Positions 55,930-64,000 of a stretch of DNA of 64,000 bases are shown one piece after another; position 1 is the first letter of the stretch; every line of letters starts with the position of its first letter. Source of the stretch: Hamiltosporidium tvaerminnensis (taxonomy: Eukaryota; Microsporidia; Dubosqiidae); contig CM061251.1 of NCBI GenBank assembly GCA_022605425.2, forward strand, positions 527,001 through 591,000, written 5' to 3'. The notes under the pieces are model-generated. The model was not told the DNA's origin and did no database searches. It worked only from the letters and a program-made list of their open reading frames with translations. The position numbers and the translations under genes are program-made.

Positions 55930-56840
55930 GTTAGTGACACTTCAAAATGGCTAAAGAAAGAGAATATTAGGTCATGTGATGAAGCATTGTGCCATATTTT
56001 TCTGAAGACAGCCAAATTTGAAGTATGTCTCTCTCAAACAGATCGTCTACTCTCAACTGTTACATTCTCATAATAAAAATAGTTATTTTTAAAAATGAAA
56101 GAATTGTGTTTGTTTATATTATACATTTTGTGCACCCGTACAGTTTTACAAAAGATCTATATATGTTTCTAAAGCTTACTAAATTTAAAATATAAATATG
56201 ATTTCGAAATTTTGTGGTATGAAAAATAAACACATTGTTTTGCTATATCCAGGATAGAAATGTATTCTGGGATGCAGAAGGTATGAGCCAACACTTTAAT
56301 AAATCTGGTAAAACAATTGATCATGTAGAGAATTGAAAATGAGAAAATTCTCGGCTATGACTACACCAGGCGGCAAAATAAAGTGGTTAGACACCTTCCC
56401 CTTCCTCTTCTAAATAGATATAAATTTAAGTTTTCAAAACGAATTAAAAGTCACACAGTTAAAATTCTTTATAACGAGTATACAGAGATAAGAGTGGACA
56501 CCAGAATAAAAACCAAAGTCAATATTTTAGACATTAGACTGATTAATTGATTTTTGACAATAACCAAAATATGATGACTCTTATTGAAATAGAAATAACT
56601 TCCTAAGACACATTCTAAATAGATAAAACAGATAAATTCGCAAGTATGACCTATTAGCAAATAAGTTAGGTCTTATTCATAAAGAAAATTTGGAGACATT
56701 CCTTATAGGATAAATTGAGATGGTACTGTGACAAAATATCACCAGAAATATGCTAAATGACTGCAAATAATTATGAATGTGAAGGCCTATATCTAATCGA
56801 TAGTGCAAAAAAGGTAGTCGAAACAATTTTTATAGTCAGC
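55930..56840 (+). mobile_element. Non-LTR retrotransposon relic, C-terminal part
   Basis: In shifting frames one can read TSKWLKKENIRSCDEALCHI near 55940-56000. After an interruption come QDRNVFWDAEGMSQHFNKSG, KTIDHVEN, YDYTRRQNKVVRH, RYKFKFSKRIKSHTVKI and NEYTEIRVDTRIKTKVNI, then NKLGLIHKEN and GTVTKYHQKYAK by 56750. These follow the order of the conserved region after the reverse transcriptase in R2-like proteins found in microsporidia (KTIDHLxxxC, DYTRRHNEVV, SKRIRSHSV, IRVDTRIKTD). The motif cysteines and frames are broken. Same family type as 1385-1760. Confidence 0.75.
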
Positions 56841-57379
56841 TAAGAGGACTTGAGCCAAGACAAATTTCGAAACGATTTAAGAGACAGTATCATTAGGTGT
56901 TACCATAGGAACTTAGATACATGAACAACCAACATGCTTTACCTCCAAATATAATCGATAAGATAGTAATTAAAAGTAAATACAAAAAATATTTTAACTT
57001 TAAGTATTTTAGCTGTACAACGCACCGCAAGAAATCTTTAATTAATGTACCTGACGAGACGATTTAGAGAAAGACACTAAGCAGCAAAAATGGTGGAAAA
57101 AATATTTAAAAGTGATGAAATATGTTTCCCAGAATTTTAATTAAAAACAAATTCCTTTACTCCTGAATAAATCATTTATATATATTTGTGTCGTTTTAAA
57201 ATATCATTGTTTTGGGTGATCGCAATATAACTTTATGAATTTTGCGGAATTCTTGCATACAAACGAATTCTTAATATACTTTGATTATTTATGGAAAGTT
57301 AAATATTATTTTCTGTTATCCCTCGAAATCATACACAATTTTGTTGGTTATAAAATATTATTGTTTTGCATTTTATTCA
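56841..57379. other. Spacer between two transposon relics
   Basis: No gene. It may contain decayed ends of the neighbouring elements; no terminal repeat is recognised. Confidence 0.4.
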
Positions 57380-58800
57380 TAAAATCTTTTTAAATTTATG
57401 CATCAGTGTTTCTTTACCTTTGAAATGAAACACATTCTTTAAATTTGAAAATAGGTTTTCGCACACAGAGGAAATAGTCTTTCTAGTTTCTGTAGGTTAA
57501 AAGAAGAAATATATTTTTTGCAATTTTTTTGTTGATTTAAAAATTGTGCGGTTTACATTTCGTTCTCAAATAATATTAATTAAACTTTGACTGGCAATTG
57601 ATGCTTGCTTATTATAATATTTGTGAAGGAATACATTTTTTTAAAGAGACGCGCGTAAAAAACCACTTGCATTATAGCGATTTATCACAAATTTTCCACA
57701 AGAATATGATTAAAACGCTGTTTTACACGAGTAGAAGGCTAAAATAGAAAAAAACAGCGGTGTTTATTTTACCAACTATAAATAAAGTTCCAATGACGTA
57801 TAAAAAGTATTTTGCGATTCCAATTGCTCAAATTTTTTTGAATATCTTCAATATCTCTCATTTCAATAAGATATTCTTTTTTAAATCATAATAATCCAAC
57901 GAATTCAGGTTATATAGAAATTAATTCAGTGTCCATCTTTGAATTTTAGTAATATTTCTAGTACATAACTATCCATTAAAGAATTCGCAAGAATTCAGAT
58001 ACATTGTAATGCTGAGTGGAATTGTATTTTTTCATTTTCCAATTCACTTTAATAAAAGAAGTGAAAGTTGACCCGAAATTCAAATCGAAGTACCCGAATT
58101 TCTAGTTTTTCAATAAATGATGATAATTTTTCACTAGCTATTATAATTGTCCAAATCTTTTTATTGATACGTTCAATTATTAAATTCGCTGTATATATCG
58201 GCTAGGTAGGCTAGTCTCAGAACAGCTTCCATACTCTCAAAATATTTTACTAAATCACAGTTTCTACTGGTCAGTAACTAAATAAATTCTTCTCGGGATT
58301 CCAAAAAACCCAACGTAGCAGTTGGATTTTAGAGAGTATCATGTTCGGTGTGTATATAAGCAGAATATTTGCAGCAGAAATCCTTCACAAAAAACGAAAA
58401 TACCATGATCTGAAGCTCATCCGCGGTTGTATTTGACTAGATTTATTTATGGAATTAGAGGTTTTTTGGGAAATTTTGGCAAGGTTTTCACACTAAGTGC
58501 ATGAAAATATAGGCAACATGCGATATTCTAAATTGCAATGATTTTCTTTTTATCTGTGAAATCAAAGATTTTTGTCTGGCATCTCTGGAGCCTATTGTGT
58601 ATATGAGTCAATCACATCTAATAGTAGTTCACGTTTAAAAAATCTTTAGGGTGATCGTTAAAAGGATTTTCTCTCAAACTCGGCTCCAGTAGCGCACAAA
58701 ATAGAAATCGTTTTATAATTCATTTTCTTGTATATATCGCACAGATGCCAGTGTTGATTGTGGTTATAAACATTGATTGATTCATGCAAGTGTATACTTA
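57380..58800 (-). mobile_element. Second hAT transposon relic
   Basis: More decayed than the relic at 37083-39110, but the same type. On the minus strand from high to low coordinates one reads SRDARQKSLISQ (cf. DGAPAMxGKNSG), then FHALSVKTLPKF near 58490 (cf. HQxALxxKTLP), then TEHDTL, FLESREEFI, and DLVKYFESMEAVLRLAYLAD followed by IYSEFNN with a frameshift to LNVSIKRFGQL near 58240-58140 (cf. LAYLADIFxxLNELNLSLQG). Near 57437-57500 SSVCENLFSNLKNVFHFKGK matches the hAT C-terminal dimerisation block (TYxCEQLFSxMKxxKSxxR). No terminal repeats found. Inactive. Confidence 0.75.
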
Positions 58801-61686
58801 TTTTTAGCAGCCCGATTCCCATGGCTTCTATTATCCGCAGTAAAATATCTTTATTGAAATCTTGAATTCACGATCAAATTATATTGTCGACAAAAAAATC
58901 TGCTGGATTTTATTATGTACTTCAAAATCTAATACTTTTTAAGTATTATTAATGTGCATGGTTTACACAATTCCCAGCGATCATATGTGGTTTTTTTTTC
59001 TTGGAACACATATATGCTACTTGATAGGGCATCTCTAATTGGGGCTTTAGAATTCCCGACCCGGATAATTTTGAGATTATATCACCGGAATTAAATCAAG
59101 TCTTTTTGTATTTCAAGTTATTCATGGTATGCGCCCTTATCTACCATGTAGATTGCAGAAATGCTCTGATAAATATTATGGTTTGAGTTTGCAATTTAAA
59201 AATATCTTGGAGCATAGAAAGTACTAGGCTTTTGATTAGCATTCCATTCTGTTATACAAGTAGATCAGTAAGCACCAATCGTATTGTTACATTGTCTTTT
59301 TTTGACATAGCTGGCCCCACTAGAATCAGTTAAATTATTTAAACATACCATTAAAAAACTTAACATGATATGCATTTAAATTATTGAGAAAATCACATAC
59401 GTTTGTAGTATAAATATATCCTTTCGGCTTGAGTAATTGTCCACTTTTGAATGTAAGGAATACTAAGCAATGTTCATAATTGAATGTATAGAGGCGTAAA
59501 CTTATTCGCTTACAAAGATTTCTCGCCTAACTACCGAAGACACATAATAAAAGACTCAAACAAAGAAACAAGGTGAGAAAGCCTTAGTGTTCAGTAATGG
59601 CCCGCTTTTTTCGCTTATAGACATCCGAATAACAATGAGTACGACTTTCGATGTGTGTGTGATGAACTTAGGCATACCGCCGATATTTCATTCATATATT
59701 TTTTCTTACTAGATTCTTAGTCCTAGAATATTTTTGTTTGTTGCAAAAAACCCACAATTATAATTTTTGTATGACCTAAAGCTTTTGACAGGAGTCTCTC
59801 CCACACCTCAAAAAAAATATTCTCGCATCCTTAGTTAAAGCCACTTTAATCATGGTTATTTTTTGTTCCTCTGACGATTCAATAGCTTAGAATTGTATAT
59901 GTAATTTGGCTATTTATATTGTAAATCGATGAAACAATGGAAGATTTAAAATTATTATTTGAATAATTTTTTTGCCAATATATTTGTAAAATTAACTATT
60001 TCAAAGTGATCAATGATTTATAATGAATTCTAACAACAATTTTAAATTAAATATTAGATATATTGACTATTATAAACTGATAAATGATATAAATTTAACC
60101 AATAAATATAATCTATTTAGATTTATCAGAAAAATTTATATTAAGCTGTAATAAACTAACTTACAACATGCAAATACGTTTTGCTTTTGATATTGAAAAA
60201 AAATAGTATTAACATATTCCAAATATCTGAATTAAACTCTGAAAATTGCATTGTAAACATAAAAATATGTTTTATTTTGACTATGCTTTAATAAAATAAA
60301 AAATGTTTTGGATTTTGGAATAAATCGATTTCATTTAAAAAAAGTTATTCGTTGTTTTAAAAAAACTATTTAACAAAATATTTAAATCTAAAATATTTTA
60401 TTAAAAACCGAAATAATTTCCTAATTTAAATAAATTATACCACTTATTGAATAATATGATAATGAATCATCTTATATTTGATACCAAACATCTTTAAGAT
60501 TATCATTACCATACCTTCAAAAAGGGTTGAAAACCCAATTTATATTTGATATTTAGGTCCTAGTACGCATAGTTTAGCTATACTTCAATATGATAGATAA
60601 TTTTTACAATTCTTTGAATTTTTTATGGTATAGAATTTAAGGTTTCAGATCTAATGGTAAAAACTTCATAAAATATAAAATAAGTAGAACTATTCTAAAA
60701 AAATATCAGTTTCGAAATTTTCAAATTATATGGTAATTTTTTTTAAGTTTTTTATTAAAAAAAATTCATTTATCGATAAGAGATTTTAATTTGAAAAAAA
60801 TATTTTTATAATTAAATTTTTTTTATTGTTAATTAATGGAACAAATAACTAGAAACAAGACAGATAAACTAAGTAAAATATAAAGCGAATTGGTCAAAAT
60901 TATTTAAATTCATTATTTTTATAACCAATTGAATAAATAAGAATAGGCAAGTAGTTATTTATTGACTAATCTATTATTTCGAGTTAAGAAGCTCTAAAAA
61001 AATTTTTTTTATTTTTTTTACTGATGTCTAAAAATAATTGGTTTTATTATAACTTTTATTTTTAAATTATTTTTATTTGCTGGTTTTTTTATAATTAATA
61101 GAATATTTTAATATTTGAATATATTTAGATTATTAATGAGAATATTTCGTGGATTATAAAATTATTTAATTGTATCTCTTTTTCATTTTTTTTTACTAAT
61201 TTTTCTTAAAAAATCTTTTTTTTTTCATTTATCTTTTTTTTTTGTAAAAAATACTTTTATTTTTCATCAAAATATAAATTTCGGTATAAAAATGACACTA
61301 TATTTGCTATTCTTGACCAAATGAACCAATTTGTCTGTAAATAGTAAATTGAGAATCACGAAAATTGTTTTTTTTCAGCTGTCAAGTAATTAAGCAAAAA
61401 AAATATTTTAAAAATAAAGAAATATAACAATAAAACACTTATATACGAAATGGTTGAAGAAATAACTTCGGTATTAAAATGGTAAATTTGGCAATATTAT
61501 ATTACTTATTTGCCTTTTTACGTTAATATTCAAATAATAATCTTAAAACACATGTTTAACCGACATCTTCGTTTTTGAATGAAAAAAAGTCATTTATTTT
61601 CAACAGTTGTATCCTTTTTTGTATTAATTCTGAAAATAATTGGATGATAAATGTAATATATTGATATATAAATAATCAAATAATTA
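58801..61686. other. Long gene-free region
   Basis: 58801-59650 is somewhat less AT-rich and may be the continuation of the hAT relic, though I could not read convincing motifs. 59900-61686 is extremely AT-rich with nothing recognisable. Confidence 0.45.
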
Positions 61687-61690
61687 CCCC
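61687..61690 (+). promoter_or_regulatory. CCCC start-proximal signal of homeobox gene
   Basis: CCCC 4 nt before the ATG at 61695. Confidence 0.5.
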
Positions 61691-61694
61691 TAAT

Positions 61695-62168
61695 ATGAGA
61701 GCTACACCGCCAAAAAACGTTAAATTTATTGATTCTACTAGGGAAATATTGAATAGTTATAATAAATCAAAGTGTTCTAAACGTACTCGTACAAAACTTT
61801 CACTCGAGCAGTTGAATGCACTTGAAGAATCATTTCAATCATCAGCCCATCCAACCAACGAAATTAAAGAAGTTTTATCTAAAGAAATTAAAATTCCCGT
61901 TAAAAATGTACAAATTTGGTTTCAAAATCGTCGTGCCAAAGATAAAGCTGTAAAGGAAACTGTTACACATAGAAGTGATAGAAGAGGACACTTCGAACAC
62001 GAGTATATTGAATATCCACCTCATCAGTATATCCCATACGGTGGATATTCAAGTAGAGGTAGAGATAACGGATATTATCATATTAACGATTATGGATATT
62101 ATGACCAATCTTATGATGGATATTACGGTGATAGTGGAAAGTATGGAGATAAACAACGAAATGAATAA
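61695..62168 (+). CDS. Homeodomain transcription factor, 157 aa
   Basis: A sequence-specific DNA-binding nuclear protein. The homeodomain spans residues about 27-86. It begins CSKRTRTKLSLEQLNALEES (N-terminal arm and helix 1), continues HPTNEIKEVLSKEIKIPVKN (helix 2 and turn), and ends with recognition helix VQIWFQNRRAKDKAVK with invariant W, F, N and R. Position 50 of the domain is Q or its neighbour in the WFQNRRAK pattern, typical-type rather than the three-residue-extended TALE class. The C-terminal 70 residues are Tyr/Gly/Asp-rich and low-complexity (ending YYGDSGKYGDKQRNE), probably disordered and possibly an activation or condensation segment. CCCC lies 4 nt before the ATG. Several small homeobox genes are known in microsporidia. 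Confidence 0.93.
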   Translation: MRATPPKNVKFIDSTREILNSYNKSKCSKRTRTKLSLEQLNALEESFQSSAHPTNEIKEVLSKEIKIPVKNVQIWFQNRRAKDKAVKETVTHRSDRRGHFEHEYIEYPPHQYIPYGGYSSRGRDNGYYHINDYGYYDQSYDGYYGDSGKYGDKQRNE

Positions 62169-62366
62169 ATAAAAAGTGATTTTTGACAATTAATTTATTT
62201 CTCTATTATTTATCTCTTCCTTTCTATATAAAATGTTCGAAAATCATTTTTTTTTTAAATTTGTAAATTTTATTTTTCTAATTAAAATAATTTTCTTAAT
62301 ATTTTTTGATTGATAGTGAATAAAGGAAGATAATTGGAGAATAAAGATAAGCCCAATAAAAAAATA

Positions 62367-62370
62367 CCCC
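62367..62370 (+). promoter_or_regulatory. CCCC signal upstream of ERF4-domain gene
   Basis: CCCC 36 nt before the ATG at 62407, with another CCC at 62352-62354. More distant than at most genes, so only a weak candidate. Confidence 0.3.
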
Positions 62371-62406
62371 TTTTTTAATTTAAATATATTTTTATAAGAT
62401 AACGAT

Positions 62407-62736
62407 ATGGAAGTATTTTATATACCAAGAGATCCTCGTACACGAAAAATACGATTTCTCACTGGCATTCCAGATAAAATCAAACGGAGAATATCTGAAA
62501 CCGATTGGAATAATATAATAACCGAAATAAATGAAAAACTTGTAACAAAAATAAGTATTATTTCCATTTTAAGTAATTTGTTGATAATACCGATTTTATT
62601 TTTTAATAATAGAAATTTAGATAAAGAAATTATTAATTATTTGGAATCCAAAAACACAGTTTTAAGGAAAAGAGGTATTTATATATGTTCACCTTCAATC
62701 ACACAATATTTAGAGCTTAAAGTCATTGTATATTAA
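62407..62736 (+). CDS. ERF4/GOLGA7-domain protein
   Basis: Probable accessory subunit of a DHHC-type protein palmitoyltransferase. Yeast Erf4/Shr5 and animal GOLGA7 (GCP16) stabilise the Ras palmitoyltransferase on ER/Golgi membranes. The 109-aa protein fits the small domain end to end: FYIPRDPRTRKIRFLTGIPD (cf. IPRDxSxGxxTRFQTxFPPEL), KRRISETDWNNIITEINEKL (cf. RISxEEFEETIxxIN), then a hydrophobic central segment KISIISILSNLLIIPILFF, a helix LDKEIINYLESKNTVLRKRG (cf. ExYIEEQN...FRPRGL), and a final beta strand LELKVIVY (cf. LxxLEIxIY). The Cys residues palmitoylated in GOLGA7 are not obvious. No DHHC enzyme is in the window. The assignment is by pattern only. Confidence 0.65.
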   Translation: MEVFYIPRDPRTRKIRFLTGIPDKIKRRISETDWNNIITEINEKLVTKISIISILSNLLIIPILFFNNRNLDKEIINYLESKNTVLRKRGIYICSPSITQYLELKVIVY

Positions 62737-63369
62737 ATTTCTAGTATATTTTTTATATCTTTATACAATTAATCCTCGACATTAATAACTATGATATAGC
62801 ATAAATTTGTTTTAATCAATCTAGAACCGTATTTTCAGAAAGATAAATGACATTTTTAATAATTTATTTAAAGAATGAGTACCTGTCATATAATTAAGTA
62901 TTTTATTACCGATTTAATTAATTCTTATCAAAATATAATTATCCAATCTTTCCATTTGTAAAAATATAAATATAAAAATGATATCTATTAAAATCACCTG
63001 TTTTTAAATATTTCCCATTTACCATTTACAGTTTTGATTTTATGTTATTTATTTGCTCAACTTTTATTAACAATTAAATTATTCTTCAATATTTTTCGTT
63101 GCCAAATTATAAAATCAAATATATTTCTTACCAATTTTATATCCATTTCTTTACATAGAAATTCACTTAGTAGTTAATTAATTACCGAATTAAAAGAATA
63201 AAAATATATTTTGTAAACTTCATTTAGTAATCTATACTCTATAATTTAATCTTAAAGTAACTTTTAATTCTATTATTCAATTAAATGTGTACAATTCATG
63301 GGAATTGGAGTATACAATTATAAATTTTATAATTTATACTAAATTATTTCGTAGATTTACAATAAAAAG
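62737..63369. other. Intergenic, no gene seen
   Basis: AT-rich spacer before a family B repeat. Confidence 0.5.
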
Positions 63370-63585
63370 TGTAGGGATGATAACCACATAAAAAACCATT
63401 TGGTTGGAAAAAAGTGTGTAGAAATGGTCTGAAAATTATTTTTTCTATTTTGATGGGATATAAGTCACATTCGATCTATAGTACAATCCCTTTAATTTAG
63501 AGTTATAACAGATTAAAAAAACAAAAAGAAAACTTCATTTTGTTCAACTTCTACACTGAAAAGGTAAAAGAGAACTGAATCAGTA
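63370..63585 (+). repeat. Dispersed repeat family B, copy 3
   Basis: Forward orientation, from GTAGGGATGATAACCACATA to about GGTAAAAGAGAACTG. It contains the TTGATGGGATATAAGTCACA and GATCTATAG blocks seen in copies 1 and 2. Confidence 0.78.
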
Positions 63586-63858
63586 ATATTTACAATAGAA
63601 TTTCGGCTAAAAAAAATATTTATTTTATTTTAACGAAATAAATTATTTAATTTACTTATTTTGGTAAAATTGGTTTTAAAGAACTTTTTTTTTAAATTAT
63701 TTTTTAATTAATTAATAGAGAAATATTTCCTTGAATTTCGTTTTGAACAAATTTATTTTAATTGCTTAGAATATTTAAAGGTATTTATTAAAGTAATAAC
63801 TGACTTACAGATTTTTAAATTTATATTTTTACACATTATATAATTTTTTAGATTTATT

Positions 63859-64000
63859 AAATTTACACTGATATAAACCAAAGAAGAAAAATAAATCAAC
63901 GTATATTTAATGAATCTAAGCAATTATATAATGAGAGAAAATATAAATTTACGCTGATATCAACCAAAGCAGAAAAATAAATCAACGTATATTTAATGAA
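63859..64000. repeat. Tandem repeat, period 86 bp, running off the window
   Basis: Units start AAATTTACACTGATAT at 63859 and AAATTTACGCTGATAT at 63945. Both contain AAATAAATCAACGTATATTT. The second unit is cut by the window end, so the array may be longer. Confidence 0.85.

Noticed and set aside
59030-59090. tRNA-like TTCCCGACCC segment
   Set aside because: No A box or cloverleaf could be formed around it.
63374-63580. Possible CRISPR or phage-like repeat
   Set aside because: The repeats are long, dispersed and eukaryotic in context, with no short regular spacers anywhere in the window.

Overview
The window looks like a nuclear contig of a microsporidian with an expanded, AT-rich, gene-poor genome. 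The evidence is compact, mostly intronless genes separated by kilobases of AT-rich DNA, very divergent short versions of core eukaryotic proteins, C-runs placed just upstream of many start codons (a known microsporidian signal), a class II photolyase, a secreted leucine-rich-repeat protein, and relics of several transposon families. I cannot name the species from sequence alone. Species with swollen genomes such as Hamiltosporidium or Anncaliia would fit.

About 15 live genes can be supported. From left to right they are: a small hypothetical protein (3140-3562); a chaperonin CCT theta-like subunit (3990-5474, minus); phosphatidylglycerophosphate synthase split by a 25-nt intron (16209-17382); a membrane-anchored hypothetical protein (21009-21635, minus); a cohesin kleisin-like protein (24736-26022); a RecQ/SGS1 helicase (27722-30211); tRNA-Lys(CTT) (30903-30975, minus); a secreted LRR protein (31736-34096, minus); SRP72-like (44441-45490, minus); a bHLH protein with a PHD-like finger (48206-49045, minus); NC2-alpha/Bur6 (50351-50629); class II photolyase (52780-54072); a 78-aa hypothetical (55379-55615); a homeodomain protein (61695-62168); and an ERF4/GOLGA7-domain protein (62407-62736). 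They do not form operons. They are housekeeping and regulatory genes scattered between decayed repeats.

Much of the rest is a graveyard. It holds a decayed four-RRM poly(A)-binding protein gene (10.1-11.3 kb), a decayed glyoxalase II-like gene (46.8-47.5 kb), two hAT transposase relics of the GTF2IRD2/ZBED5 type (37.1-39.1 kb and 57.4-58.8 kb), two Tc1/IS630-type relics (13.5-15.0 kb and 39.6-40.7 kb), two non-LTR retrotransposon relics (1.4-1.8 kb and 55.9-56.8 kb), and an integrase relic (42.4-43.7 kb). There is also a dispersed noncoding repeat of about 700 bp (family A, five copies), a related family of about 220 bp (B, three copies) that shares one end with A, tRNA-derived SINE-like sequences, and several tandem repeats.

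The most notable observations are the tiny intron in a phospholipid gene, the bHLH-PHD combination, the loss of nucleotide-binding motifs from the CCT theta-like subunit, the two repeat families sharing one terminus, the hAT relics of animal-like type, and the C-run signal that resolves most start codons.
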